A DNA stretch of 64,000 bases from Mycolicibacterium xanthum. GTDB taxonomy: Bacteria > Actinomycetota > Actinomycetes > Mycobacteriales > Mycobacteriaceae. The position numbers and the translations under genes are program-made. The DNA lies in contig NZ_JAIFZS010000022.1 in assembly GCF_019710635.1 (NCBI RefSeq), forward strand, positions 48,204-112,203, read 5' to 3'. Positions 16,200 through 25,730 of this stretch are shown one piece after another (positions within the stretch are counted from its first letter, which is position 1; every line of letters starts with the position of its first letter). Below the pieces are notes generated by a model. That model did not search any database. It saw nothing but the letters and a program-made list of their open reading frames with translations, and was not told the origin of the DNA.

Positions 16200-17771
16200 A
16201 TGAACTCCAACCCACGGCTCACGCGCCAGTGCCTGACCGCGCTGGTCGCTGCGGGCGTCGTCGTCACCGGCGCCGGCTGCACGGTCGCGAACTCCGGCGG
16301 GGGCGGCTACGACCCCTACACGCTGCGCATCGTGCTGCCCCAGGAGCCGCCCACGCTGGAGCCCTGCGAGAGCTCGCTGACCTCCACCGGTGTCGTGGTG
16401 CGGTCCAACATCACCGAGCCGCTCGCCGAGCGTGATCCCGACACCGGCGACCTGCAGCCACTGCTGGCCACCGACTGGGAGCAGACCAGCCCCACCGAAT
16501 GGACCTTCACGCTGCGCGACGACGTCACCTTCTCCGACGGGGCGCCGTTCACCTCCGAGGATGCCGCGTTCTCCATCGACCGGGCCGTCAACTCCGATCT
16601 GCAGTGCAACGTCGACGGCTATGTGTTCGGTGACGAGAAGCTGACGCTGCGGACGCCCGACGCACACACCGTGGTCGTCGGTACCACCGAGCCAGATCCC
16701 ATTCTGCCGCTGCGGATCTCGTTCATCGAGATCGTCCCGCGCACCACCAGCACGACCGAGAAGGTGCGCGAGCCGATCGGCACCGGCCCGTACGCGATCG
16801 ACGACTGGGAGTACGGCCAGAAGCTGACCCTCAAGCGCAACGACACCTACTGGGGTGCCGAGCCCGCCTTCGCAAGGGCCGAATACCAGTGGCGCAGCGA
16901 AGGTTCGGTGCGCGCGGCGATGATCACCAACGACGAGGCCGACATCGCGACCGGGCTGGGACCCGAGGACGGCGCCGGCGAGCTGGGCGTGCCGTTCCAG
17001 AACGGCGAGACCACCGCGCTGCGCATGCAGGCCACCGAACCCCCGCTCGACGACATCCGGGTCCGGCAGGCCATCAACTACTCGGTCAACCGGACCGGCA
17101 TCGTCAAGGCGCTGTTCCGCAACCTCGGCCAGCCCGCCGCGCAGCTGATCCCTTCCGGCGTGGTCGGATACAACGACCAGCTGCAGCCCTGGCCGCACGA
17201 CCTGGACAGGGCCAGGGCGCTCATCGACGAGGCCAGGGCCGACGGCGTGCCGGTCGACCGGGAGATCCGGCTGATCGGCCGGACCGCACAGTTCCCGAAC
17301 ATCGCGGAGACCATCGAGGTCATCCAGAGCGAGCTCGCCGAGATCGGGCTCAACGTGAAGATCGAGATGATGGACACCGCGAGCCAGCTGGAGTACCAGC
17401 TGCGCCCGTTCCCGCCGAACACCGGGCCCTACCTGCTGATGATCCAGCACGGCAACCAGGCCGGTGACGCGGCCTTCACGATGGACCAGTACATGCTGTC
17501 CGACGGTCCGCAGAGTGCCTACGGCACAACGGCGTTCGACACCAAGATCCGGGCCGCCGAGCAACTGACCGGTCAGGCCCGCCAGGACGCGTTCGCGAAA
17601 CTGTTCGCCGAGGAACCCGAGGAGATCATGCAGATGGCCTACATCGCGCACATGCGCGGGATCCTCGGAAAGTCGCCCCGCATCGACTACACGCCCGACG
17701 CCGCCACCGGCGACGAGATGCGGCTGTCCGCGATGACGCCGACCGCCGCCGACCACACCGACCAGTCCTGA
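16200..17771 (+). CDS. ABC transporter solute-binding lipoprotein, family 5 (Dpp/Opp type)
   Basis: This 523-residue protein has a hydrophobic signal (TALVAAGVVVTGAGC) ending in a lipobox-like Cys, followed by the family 5 binding-protein fold (ITEPLAERDPDTGDLQPLLA; TEWTFTLRDDVTFSDGAPFT). It would sit on the outer face of the membrane and deliver substrate to the permeases next to it. Family 5 proteins mostly bind peptides, but members in sugar-acid loci bind other solutes, and the neighbours point to an aldarate. The ATG follows GCGGAGG. It is the first gene of a long plus-strand operon. Confidence 0.93.
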   Translation: MNSNPRLTRQCLTALVAAGVVVTGAGCTVANSGGGGYDPYTLRIVLPQEPPTLEPCESSLTSTGVVVRSNITEPLAERDPDTGDLQPLLATDWEQTSPTEWTFTLRDDVTFSDGAPFTSEDAAFSIDRAVNSDLQCNVDGYVFGDEKLTLRTPDAHTVVVGTTEPDPILPLRISFIEIVPRTTSTTEKVREPIGTGPYAIDDWEYGQKLTLKRNDTYWGAEPAFARAEYQWRSEGSVRAAMITNDEADIATGLGPEDGAGELGVPFQNGETTALRMQATEPPLDDIRVRQAINYSVNRTGIVKALFRNLGQPAAQLIPSGVVGYNDQLQPWPHDLDRARALIDEARADGVPVDREIRLIGRTAQFPNIAETIEVIQSELAEIGLNVKIEMMDTASQLEYQLRPFPPNTGPYLLMIQHGNQAGDAAFTMDQYMLSDGPQSAYGTTAFDTKIRAAEQLTGQARQDAFAKLFAEEPEEIMQMAYIAHMRGILGKSPRIDYTPDAATGDEMRLSAMTPTAADHTDQS

Positions 17772-17803
17772 CGACCCCCCGACGAGTAAAGAAGGCCCAG
17801 CCC

Positions 17804-18733
17804 ATGTTCTCCTTCGTCCGGCGCAGGATGTACACCAGCGCTCTGCCCTTGATCATCGTGCTCCTCGGCGTCTTCCTGCTCGCCAGGCTGACCGGTGACC
17901 CGACCAACCTGTACCTGCCGGAGTCGGCCACCCCGGAGCAGCGCGAGGCGTTCGCCGCGGCCAACGGCTTCAACGACCCGCTGATCACCCAGCTGATCGA
18001 CTACTTCAAGGGTGTCATCCATCTCGACTTCGGCACCTCGCTGCGCACCGGGGAATCCGCCGCCGAGATGGCGCTGCGGGCCTTCCCCGCTACCCTGCAG
18101 CTGGCGTTCACGACCATGCTGCTGGCCGTCATCGGCGCGGTGATCGTGGGATGCTGGGCCGCCTACCGGCCCAACTCGCTGGCCGACCGGTTCTCCAGCC
18201 TGCTGTCGATGACGGCAGCGTCGATCCCCGACTTCTGGTTCGCCATCACCGGCGTGTGGCTGTTCTCGGTGCTGCTGGGCTGGCTGCCGACCTCGGGGGT
18301 GGACGCCGGGATGCTGTCGTGGATCCTGCCGGTGGCCACCCTGATGATCCGGCCGCTCGGGGTGCTGACCCAGGTCGTCCGCGGCGCCATGGTCTCGGCC
18401 CTGTCGGCGCCCTACGTGCGGCTGGCACGCAGCAAGGGCGCCAGCGACTTCCGCGTCGTCACCCACCACGCGCTGCGCAACGCCGCAGCCCCCGCGCTGA
18501 CCGTCGCCGGCGACCTGATGGTCAGCCTCATCAACGGCGCGGTGGTGGTCGAGGCGATCTTCGGCTGGCCCGGCATCGGCAAGCTGATGATCGACGCCAT
18601 CCTGCAGCGCGACTTCGCGGTCCTGCAGGCGGCGGTGCTGCTCACCGCGGTCAGCATCTTCCTGCTCAACATCATCATCGACGCCTGCTACGCGCTGCTC
18701 GACGCGCGGGTGCGGGAACCGGCACGGGTTTAA
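17804..18733 (+). CDS. ABC transporter permease (DppB type)
   Basis: This 309-residue integral membrane protein has an N-terminal helix (about 12-30), the DppB-family periplasmic loop, and about five more helices. The coupling EAA loop is around SAPYVRLARSKGAS and the typical NGAVVVEAIFGWPGIG segment is present. It pairs with the next gene to form the transmembrane channel. It lies 32 bp after the binding-protein gene. Confidence 0.93.
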   Translation: MFSFVRRRMYTSALPLIIVLLGVFLLARLTGDPTNLYLPESATPEQREAFAAANGFNDPLITQLIDYFKGVIHLDFGTSLRTGESAAEMALRAFPATLQLAFTTMLLAVIGAVIVGCWAAYRPNSLADRFSSLLSMTAASIPDFWFAITGVWLFSVLLGWLPTSGVDAGMLSWILPVATLMIRPLGVLTQVVRGAMVSALSAPYVRLARSKGASDFRVVTHHALRNAAAPALTVAGDLMVSLINGAVVVEAIFGWPGIGKLMIDAILQRDFAVLQAAVLLTAVSIFLLNIIIDACYALLDARVREPARV

Positions 18734-18747
18734 GAGGAGACAGACAC

Positions 18748-19737
18748 ATGAGCACTTCCATCGACCTGATCCCGGTCAAGCCGACCACCGCGATCGTCGG
18801 CGAGGACGACAACGAGACCTCGCGCCGGCGTGGCACCTCGGTCTGGTTCCGGCTGCTGGCCAACGACCGGGTCGCGTTCGCCGCGGCCGGGGTGCTGGGC
18901 ATCGTGGTCCTCACCGCGGTGTTCGGTCCGATGCTGGTCGGCAACCTGGCCACCCACATCGACCTGGACAACTCCAACCAGGCGCCGTTCACGCTGGCCC
19001 ACGGCTGGGCCAACGTGCTGGGCACCGATCCGCTGGGCCGCAGCATGCTGGCCCGCCTGATCGTCGCGTGCCGCACCACGCTGTCGGTGGCGGTCCCGGC
19101 GGTGGTCATCTCCGCGGTCGTGGGCTCGGCGATCGGCATGTGGGCCGGCTACTACCGTGGCTGGCGCGAGACCGTCGCGATGCGGGTCGCCGACGTGATC
19201 ATGAGCTTCCCGTCCCTGCTGCTGGCGGTCGTCGTGCTCTACGTCTTCTCCCCCAGCGCCGCCAACATCGTTGCGGTGCTGGCTATCACCCGCATCCCGG
19301 TGTACCTGCGCACCGCCCGCGCGGAATCCGCCGAACTGCAGAGCCGGGTGTTCGTCGACGCCGCCCGCACCTTCGGCGCCGGCGCCACGTCCATCATCTG
19401 GCGCCACGTGCTGCCGATCGTGCTGCCCACCATGCTGACCGTGGCCACGCTGGACTTCTGCTACGTGATGCTGGCCGAGAGCTCGCTGAGCTTCCTGGGC
19501 ATCGGCATCCAGCCGCCCGACGTCAGCTGGGGCCTGATGGTCGCGCAGGGCCGTACCTACCTGCACAGCGCCTGGTGGCTGTCGTTCTTCCCCGGCCTGG
19601 CCATCGTGATCACCACGGTGTCGGCCACCATCCTGGCCGCCTGGGCCCGCATCGCCACCGATCCCGGGCAGCGGTGGCGCCTGACCGTCCCGCAGAAGCG
19701 ACTGACCAAGTTCACCAAGACCGGAAAGGCCCTCTGA
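18748..19737 (+). CDS. ABC transporter permease (DppC type)
   Basis: This 329-residue permease has the DppC signature LGTDPLGRSMLARLI (residues about 91-105), six predicted helices and the C-terminal SSLSFLGIGIQPPDVSWG segment. The ATG at 18748 follows AAGAGGAGA, a strong ribosome site, and is preferred over a very long in-frame extension that only shadows the upstream permease. The stop overlaps the next start by one base. Confidence 0.93.
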   Translation: MSTSIDLIPVKPTTAIVGEDDNETSRRRGTSVWFRLLANDRVAFAAAGVLGIVVLTAVFGPMLVGNLATHIDLDNSNQAPFTLAHGWANVLGTDPLGRSMLARLIVACRTTLSVAVPAVVISAVVGSAIGMWAGYYRGWRETVAMRVADVIMSFPSLLLAVVVLYVFSPSAANIVAVLAITRIPVYLRTARAESAELQSRVFVDAARTFGAGATSIIWRHVLPIVLPTMLTVATLDFCYVMLAESSLSFLGIGIQPPDVSWGLMVAQGRTYLHSAWWLSFFPGLAIVITTVSATILAAWARIATDPGQRWRLTVPQKRLTKFTKTGKAL

Positions 19738-20771
19738 TGACCGCAGCAGTACGTCACGATGCACACACCGCCGCTGCCGAGCAGCCGGCCGCCGCCCCGG
19801 TGCTCGACGTCGACGGCCTGACCGTCGAGGTCCGCACCATCAGCGGCACCCTGCGCGCCGTCAACGAGGTGTCGTTCCAGGCCCGCCGCGGCGAAACCCT
19901 GGCGCTGCTCGGAGAATCCGGCTGCGGCAAGTCGATGACCGCCACCGCGCTGGTCGGACTGCTGGAGCCGGTCGCCGACGTGGTCGGCGGTTCGGCCAAG
20001 CTGTCCGAGGTGGATCTGCTTTCGGTCGACCGCCGCAGGCGCCGGGCGATGGCCGGCACCGAGCTGGCCATCGTCTTCCAGGACGCGCTGACCGCGCTCA
20101 ACCCGCTCTACACCGTGGGAACCCAACTGGCGGAACCATTCCGGATCCACCGTGGGATGAGCGCCAGGGACGCCAAGGCCAAGGCCGTCGAGCTGATGGC
20201 CCGCGTCGGCATCCCTCAGCCCGAGACCCGGGTGAACTCCTACCCGCACCAGTTCTCCGGCGGGATGCGGCAACGCCTGCTGATCGCGATGGCCGTCGCA
20301 CTGAACCCCAGCGTGCTGATCGCCGACGAGCCGACCACCGCGCTGGATGTCACCGTGCAGGCCCAGATCATGGCGTTGCTGCGCGACCTGCGCGCCGAGT
20401 ACGACATGGCCGTCGTGCTGATCACCCACGACCTGGCGCTGGTCGCCGAGGAGGCCGACCGGGTGGCCGTCATGTACGCCGGCAACATCGTCGAGACCGG
20501 CACCGTCGCCGAGGTTTTCGCCGACCCGAAGCACCCCTACACCAAGGGCCTGCTGAACTCGGTGCCGGTCAACGCCCGCCGCGGCGACGGCCTCACCTCG
20601 ATCGGCGGATCCCCACCGGACCTGCACAACATCCCCGAAGGCTGTGTGTATCAAGCCCGCTGCCCGCTGGCGCAGAAGATCTGCGCCACCAAGCGACCCA
20701 CGCTGGAAGCGATGGGCAACGGCCGTCGCGCGGCCTGTCACTTCCCGGAAGAGGTGTCCGACAATGTCTGA
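19737..20771 (+). CDS. ABC transporter ATP-binding protein (DppD type)
   Basis: This 344-residue nucleotide-binding subunit has Walker A GESGCGKS, signature SGGMRQR, and Walker B VLIADEPTTALD. The C-terminal oligopeptide-transporter extension has Cys in GCVYQARCPLAQKIC, the usual Cys-rich tail of the DppD/OppD group. It starts inside the permease stop (TGATGA) and overlaps the next gene by 8 nt, so translation is tightly coupled. Confidence 0.94.
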   Translation: MTAAVRHDAHTAAAEQPAAAPVLDVDGLTVEVRTISGTLRAVNEVSFQARRGETLALLGESGCGKSMTATALVGLLEPVADVVGGSAKLSEVDLLSVDRRRRRAMAGTELAIVFQDALTALNPLYTVGTQLAEPFRIHRGMSARDAKAKAVELMARVGIPQPETRVNSYPHQFSGGMRQRLLIAMAVALNPSVLIADEPTTALDVTVQAQIMALLRDLRAEYDMAVVLITHDLALVAEEADRVAVMYAGNIVETGTVAEVFADPKHPYTKGLLNSVPVNARRGDGLTSIGGSPPDLHNIPEGCVYQARCPLAQKICATKRPTLEAMGNGRRAACHFPEEVSDNV

Positions 20772-21822
20772 GAAACTGACCATGCCCGAGAAACTGCCCA
20801 CGTCCGAGAATCTGACCACGTCCGAGAACCTGCTCGAGGTCCGCGACGTCCGCAAGTCCTTCCGGGTGCCGCACGCCGGCAACAACACGCTGTGCGCGCT
20901 CGACGGCATCACCCTGGACCTGGCGCGCGGCGAGACCCTCGGCCTGGTCGGTGAGTCCGGCTGCGGAAAGTCCACGCTGGCAAGAACATTGATGATGCTG
21001 GAGCGCCCGGACTCGGGAACCGTACGGTTCGACGGAGTCGACCCGTTCAGCCTGCGCGGCACGGACCTGCTGAAGTTCCGCCGGCGGGTGCAGATGGTGT
21101 TCCAGGATCCCTACGCGTCGCTGAACTCACGGATGTCGGCCGCGGAGATCGTCGCCGAGCCGTGGCGCAGCCACAAGGGCCTGGTGAGCAACCGCAAGGA
21201 CCGCGACATGCGGGTGCGCGCGCTGCTCGACCTGGTGGGACTGGGCGCCAAGGCGGCCGCCAAGTACCCGCAGGAGTTCTCCGGCGGGCAGCGCCAGCGC
21301 ATCGGGATCGCCCGCGCGCTGGCCCTCAACCCCGACGTCATCATCTGCGACGAGCCGGTCTCGGCGCTGGACCTGTCGGTACAGGCCCAGGTGCTCAACC
21401 TGCTCAACGACCTTCAGCAGCAGCTGGGCATCTCCTACCTCTTCATCTCCCACGACCTGTCGGTGGTGCGGCACGTCGCCGACCGGGTCGCGGTGATGTA
21501 CCTCGGCCGGATCATCGAGACCGGTCCGATCGAGAGTGTGTTCGACCGCTCCGACCACCCGTACACCGCGGCCCTGATGTCGGCGGCGCCGACGCTGGAC
21601 GGCGGGGGGCGCAAGGACCGCATCCTGCTCACCGGTGAGGTGCCCTCGCCGATCAACCCGCCGTCGGGATGCCGGTTCCGCACCCGGTGCTGGAAGGCCA
21701 CCGAGGAATGTGCGACGTCGACACCGGCCGCATCGGCCGATCCCGAGGTCGCCGGCCACACCGCGCTGTGCCACCACCCGATCCTGCTGGAGGGGAGTGG
21801 ACGTGAGTCCGTGCCGGCATGA
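20764..21822 (+). CDS. ABC transporter ATP-binding protein (DppF type)
   Basis: This 352-residue ATPase has Walker A GESGCGKS, signature SGGQRQR, Walker B VIICDEPVSALD and the OppF-type C-terminal tail with Cys. Residues 2-25 are unusual: four 6-residue units related to SEKLTM/PEKLPT/SENLTT encoded by 18-bp tandem repeats, ahead of the conserved LLEVRDVRKSF. The start overlaps the DppD gene by 8 nt and its stop overlaps the TauE/SafE start as ATGA. Confidence 0.93.
   Translation: MSEKLTMPEKLPTSENLTTSENLLEVRDVRKSFRVPHAGNNTLCALDGITLDLARGETLGLVGESGCGKSTLARTLMMLERPDSGTVRFDGVDPFSLRGTDLLKFRRRVQMVFQDPYASLNSRMSAAEIVAEPWRSHKGLVSNRKDRDMRVRALLDLVGLGAKAAAKYPQEFSGGQRQRIGIARALALNPDVIICDEPVSALDLSVQAQVLNLLNDLQQQLGISYLFISHDLSVVRHVADRVAVMYLGRIIETGPIESVFDRSDHPYTAALMSAAPTLDGGGRKDRILLTGEVPSPINPPSGCRFRTRCWKATEECATSTPAASADPEVAGHTALCHHPILLEGSGRESVPA
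20767..20838 (+). repeat. 18-bp tandem repeat, four units, within the DppF-type gene
   Basis: Four consecutive 18-bp units share the core GAGAAACTG/GAGAATCTG/GAGAACCTG and keep the reading frame. They add a short repetitive leader to the ATPase and could vary in number between strains. Confidence 0.7.
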
Positions 21823-22541
21823 GCACGCTGGCGTATTGCGTTCTGGCGGTGGCGATCCTGTTGGCGTCGGCGCTGCAGGCGTCGATCGGGTTCGGCATCG
21901 GCATGTTCGCCGCGCCGATCGTGGCGCTGGTCGACCCTGCGCTCATCCCCGGGACACTGATCATGGTGGCCACGCTGGTCACGCTGATGGTGGTGATCCG
22001 CGAGCGGGAGTCGATCGACCTGACCGGCACCGGCTGGGCGTTGGTGGGCCGGGTACCCGGCACCATCGCCGGGGCGCTGCTGCTCGCGACGCTGCCGCAC
22101 CGCGCGCTGGCCATCATGCTGGCCGGCGTCGTGCTCGGCGGCGTGGTGCTGACCAGCACCGGCTGGATCCCGGCCGCACGGCGGCGCAACGTGATGCTGG
22201 CCGGGGCGACGTCCGGTCTGCTGGGCACCGCGACCTCGATCGGCGGGCCGCCGATGGCGCTGGTGTGGCAGCGCAACACCGGAGCCCAGCTGCGGGGCAC
22301 GATGAGCGGCTTCTTCCTGATCGGGTCGCTGCTGTCGCTGATCGTGCTGGCGCTGACCGGCGCGGTCGGCATCCGCACGCTGACGGGGTTCGCTGCGCTG
22401 ATCCCCGCGGCCGTCGCCGGCTACCTGCTCTCCCGGGTGCTCAACCGGCACCTGAATCCGAACCGCCTGCGGTGGTTGGCGATCGGCGTCTCCGCGGCGG
22501 GCGCGGTGTTGCTGATCGGCCGCGAACTGCTGCCGATCTGA
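21819..22541 (+). CDS. TauE/SafE-family (TSUP) membrane permease
   Basis: This 240-residue protein has about seven to eight hydrophobic helices and the two TSUP motif regions, LQASIGFGIGMFAAPIVALV near the N-terminus and GTATSIGGPPMALVW in the second half. TSUP proteins move organic or sulfur anions across the membrane. In this operon it may export or import an acidic intermediate. ATGA overlap with the ABC ATPase gene; the IclR gene follows 10 bp later. Confidence 0.9.
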   Translation: MSTLAYCVLAVAILLASALQASIGFGIGMFAAPIVALVDPALIPGTLIMVATLVTLMVVIRERESIDLTGTGWALVGRVPGTIAGALLLATLPHRALAIMLAGVVLGGVVLTSTGWIPAARRRNVMLAGATSGLLGTATSIGGPPMALVWQRNTGAQLRGTMSGFFLIGSLLSLIVLALTGAVGIRTLTGFAALIPAAVAGYLLSRVLNRHLNPNRLRWLAIGVSAAGAVLLIGRELLPI

Positions 22542-22551
22542 GAGGTTTGAT

Positions 22552-23361
22552 GTGACCGAGGACGCCACTCCGGACATCGCCGTGCGGAAGGTCAAGTCGG
22601 CGGTGCGCACCGTGGAGCTACTCGAATATCTGGCCGAACGCCACGACGATCCGGCGCGGCTGCGCGAGATCAGCGACGCGCTCGGCATGCCGCGCAGCAG
22701 CGCCCACGCGTTGCTGCGCACCCTGGTGGGCGAGGGCTGGGTGCGCTCCGACCCGACCGGCACGCTGTACGGCATCGGCATCCGCGCGCTGCTGGTCGGC
22801 ACCAGCTACCTCGACAGCGATCCCTATCTGCCGCTGATCACCCCGTTCCTCGAGGACCTGCGTTCCCAGCTGGACGAGACGTTTCACCTCGGCCGGCTCG
22901 ACGGCACCGATGTCGTGTACCTGGCCACCCGCGAGTCCAAGCAGTACCTGCGCACGTCCAACCGGGTGGGCAGGCGGTTGCCCGCCTATGCCACCTCGCT
23001 GGGCAAGGTGCTGCTGGCCGAGCGGTTCGGCACCGATCGCGACGAACACATCCCGTCGGCGCTGAAACGGCTGACGCCCCAGACCATCACCGACCGCGCA
23101 GCACTCGACCGGGCGCTGGACGAGGTCCGGGTGCGCGGCTACGCCCGCGACGACGAGGAGAACACCGACGGACTGCGCTGCTTCGCGGTGCCCCTTCGCT
23201 ACTGCCGGCCCGCGCAGGACGCCATCAGCGCCTCGGTGCCGGTGGACCGCCTGACCCCGCAACGGGAACGCGACATCGTCGACGCACTGCGCACCATCGG
23301 CGACAAGGTGTCCCGCGTGGTGCGGCCGCTGGCCAGCGGCGACAGATGGTTCGCGTCATGA
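22552..23361 (+). CDS. IclR-family transcriptional regulator
   Basis: This 269-residue protein has an N-terminal winged helix (residues about 15-75; [20 protein letters not shown]) and the IclR effector domain ([12 protein letters not shown], then [12 protein letters not shown]). IclR proteins often control aromatic or sugar-acid breakdown. The GTG start follows GAGAGGTTTGAT. Its place between the transporter and gudD makes it the prime regulator candidate for this operon, probably acting on the CGTCGAA elements upstream of 16200. Confidence 0.92.
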   Translation: MTEDATPDIAVRKVKSAVRTVELLEYLAERHDDPARLREISDALGMPRSSAHALLRTLVGEGWVRSDPTGTLYGIGIRALLVGTSYLDSDPYLPLITPFLEDLRSQLDETFHLGRLDGTDVVYLATRESKQYLRTSNRVGRRLPAYATSLGKVLLAERFGTDRDEHIPSALKRLTPQTITDRAALDRALDEVRVRGYARDDEENTDGLRCFAVPLRYCRPAQDAISASVPVDRLTPQRERDIVDALRTIGDKVSRVVRPLASGDRWFAS

Positions 23362-23386
23362 CCGCCACCAGATCCGGAGGACCCAG

Positions 23387-24739
23387 ATGAGCACCAGAAC
23401 ACCCGTCGTCACCGCCGTCACCGTCATCCCGGTGGCCGGGCACGACAGCATGCTGCTGAACCTGTCCGGCGCCCACGGGCCGTTCTTCACCCGCAACCTG
23501 GTGATCATCGAGGACTCGGCCGGGCACACCGGCGTCGGTGAAGTGCCCGGCGGCGAGGCCATCCGACGCACCCTCGAGGACGCCCGCGCCCTGATCGCCG
23601 GGCGCAGCATCGGCGACTACCACGCGGTGCTGGCCGACATCCGCCGGAGGTTCGCCGACCGCGACGCCGGTGGACGCGGCGCCCAGACCTTCGACCTGCG
23701 GGTGACCGTACACGCCGTCACCGCGGTGGAATCGGCGCTGCTGGACCTGCTGGGCCAGCACCTCGAGGTCCCGGTCGCCGCACTGCTGGGCGACGGCCGG
23801 CAGCGCACCCGGGTGCAGGCGCTGGGCTACCTGTTCTTCGTGGGCGACCGCACCAGAACCGACCTGGCCTACCGCTCCCCCGGCGACGAGTCGCCCTCCG
23901 ACGACCCGGCCGACGACTGGCTACGCGTACGACACCAGGAAGCCCTCACCCCGGATGCGGTGGTGCGCCTCGCCGAGGCCGCGCGGGCCCGCTACGGCTT
24001 CGCCGATTTCAAGCTCAAGGGTGGGGTGCTGCCCGCGCCGGAGGAGGCCAAGGCCGTCATCGCGCTGGCCGACCGCTTCCCGGACGCCCGGATCACGTTG
24101 GACCCCAACGGCGGATGGCGGCTCGACGACGCCGTCCGGACCTGCCGGGAGCTGGCCGGGGTACTCGCCTACGCCGAGGACCCGGTCGGCCCCGAGGACG
24201 GGTTCTCCGGCCGCGAGGTGATGGCGGAGTTCAAACGCGCCACCGGGCTGCCGACCGCGACCAACATGATCGCCACCGACTGGCGCGAAATGGGACATGC
24301 GGTCCGCGCCGGCGCGGTCGACATCCCGCTGGCCGATCCGCACTTCTGGACGATGGCCGGCTCGGTGCGGGTGGCACAGCTCTGCGACGCGTGGGGACTG
24401 ACGTGGGGCTCACACTCCAACAACCACTTCGACGTGTCGCTGGCGATGTTCACCCACGTCGCGGCGGCCGCGCCGGGCGACATCACCGCGATCGACACCC
24501 ACTGGATCTGGCAGGACGGGCAGGCGATCACCACCGAGCCGTACCCGATCGTGGACGGATATCTGACGGTGCCCGACGAACCGGGCCTGGGCGTGCGCCT
24601 GAACGAGGAAGCGGTGAGTGCCGCCCACGAGCTGTATCGTCGAGAGGGCCTGGGTGGTCGGGACGACTCGGTCGCCATGCAGTACCTGATCCCGGGCTGG
24701 ACCTTCGACAGCAAACGCCCTGCTCTGCAACGAGGTTGA
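23387..24739 (+). CDS. gudD: Glucarate dehydratase
   Basis: This 450-residue enolase-superfamily enzyme aligns closely with E. coli GudD from memory: [17 protein letters not shown] at the N-terminus, K209-x-K211 in KLKGG, metal ligand D239 in LDPNGGW, and H343 in GSHSNNHFD; each active-site residue sits at +4 relative to E. coli K205/K207, D235 and H339. It converts D-glucarate (and L-idarate) to 5-dehydro-4-deoxy-D-glucarate, the substrate of KdgD at 9244-10185. It follows the IclR gene by 25 bp and precedes the next gene by 1 bp. Confidence 0.95.
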   Translation: MSTRTPVVTAVTVIPVAGHDSMLLNLSGAHGPFFTRNLVIIEDSAGHTGVGEVPGGEAIRRTLEDARALIAGRSIGDYHAVLADIRRRFADRDAGGRGAQTFDLRVTVHAVTAVESALLDLLGQHLEVPVAALLGDGRQRTRVQALGYLFFVGDRTRTDLAYRSPGDESPSDDPADDWLRVRHQEALTPDAVVRLAEAARARYGFADFKLKGGVLPAPEEAKAVIALADRFPDARITLDPNGGWRLDDAVRTCRELAGVLAYAEDPVGPEDGFSGREVMAEFKRATGLPTATNMIATDWREMGHAVRAGAVDIPLADPHFWTMAGSVRVAQLCDAWGLTWGSHSNNHFDVSLAMFTHVAAAAPGDITAIDTHWIWQDGQAITTEPYPIVDGYLTVPDEPGLGVRLNEEAVSAAHELYRREGLGGRDDSVAMQYLIPGWTFDSKRPALQRG

Positions 24740-24740
24740 T

Positions 24741-25706
24741 ATGAGGATCGTCGTCGCCGACCGCAATCTGATCCCGCACCGGGACCGCTTGGAGGCCATG
24801 TCCCCGGCGGGCGCGGAGTTCCGCTGGCTCACCGACGGTGTCCCCTACGCCGAGCTGGGCGACGCCGAGGTGTTCGTCGGCCGCTTCTTCACCGCCGACA
24901 TGGTGGATGCGGCTCCGCAGCTGCGGCTCATCCACGTCGCCGGGGCGGGCACCGACAAGATCGACTTCGCCGCGCTGCCACCACACGTGCTGGTGGCCAA
25001 CACATTCCATCACGAGCGCTCGATCGCCGAGTACGTCGTCGGCGCCGCGGTGATGTTGCGCCGCGGCTTCCTGACCCAGGACCGCGCACTGCGGGACGGG
25101 ATCTGGGCCACCTCCGTGCACGACGCCACCATTCCGCAGGCACCCATCCTCGGCGAGGCGCATATCGGCTTCGTCGGATTCGGGCACATCGGGGAATACA
25201 GCTGGAAACTGTTGCAGTCCTTCGGATGTACCGGCGCGGCGGTCACCGGTTCGGGCTGGGCGGCCGACGACTCGGGCCTGACCTGGACCGGCGACACCGG
25301 ACAACTGAACCGGCTGATGCGCGAGAGCGACGTTGCGGTCGTGTCGGCGCCGCTGAACGCCCACACCGAGGGCATGATCGGTGCGGAGCAACTAGCAGAA
25401 CTCGGCCCCGACGGCGTGCTGATCAACGTCGGGCGGGGGCCGCTGGTTCAGGAACGGGCACTCTACGACGCACTGTCCGGCGGGGTGATCAGCGGCGCGG
25501 CCATTGACGTGTGGTACCGCTATCCGCACGGCGAAGGTCACTGCGCCCCAAGCGAACTCCCCTTTGGAGAGTTGCCCAACATCCTGATGACCCCGCACTC
25601 GTCGGGCGTCACGACCGACACCTTCGCGGGCCGCGCCGATGACATCGCCGCCAACATCACCCGATTGCATCGGGGAGAGCCGCTGCACAACCTGGTCTCG
25701 CGCTGA
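24741..25706 (+). CDS. D-2-hydroxyacid dehydrogenase family protein
   Basis: This 321-residue protein has the NAD-binding motif GFGHIG, catalytic Arg in NVGRGPL and His in TPHSSG. The segment that usually carries the catalytic Glu (DVFxxEP) reads DVWYRYPHGEGHC, so the canonical Glu is not in place; a subgroup with the YRYP motif is known to me only from memory. It begins 1 bp after gudD and ends the operon, suggesting it reduces or oxidises a keto or hydroxy acid from the pathway. Repeat copy C follows 24 nt later. Confidence 0.88.
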   Translation: MRIVVADRNLIPHRDRLEAMSPAGAEFRWLTDGVPYAELGDAEVFVGRFFTADMVDAAPQLRLIHVAGAGTDKIDFAALPPHVLVANTFHHERSIAEYVVGAAVMLRRGFLTQDRALRDGIWATSVHDATIPQAPILGEAHIGFVGFGHIGEYSWKLLQSFGCTGAAVTGSGWAADDSGLTWTGDTGQLNRLMRESDVAVVSAPLNAHTEGMIGAEQLAELGPDGVLINVGRGPLVQERALYDALSGGVISGAAIDVWYRYPHGEGHCAPSELPFGELPNILMTPHSSGVTTDTFAGRADDIAANITRLHRGEPLHNLVSR

Positions 25707-25730
25707 CCGACCGACGGCCCCGCCCCGAAC

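Noticed and set aside
18151..18747. Extension of the DppC-type permease gene
   Set aside because: It overlaps the DppB-type gene in another frame with Arg/Gly-rich sequence; AAGAGGAGA before 18748 marks the start.
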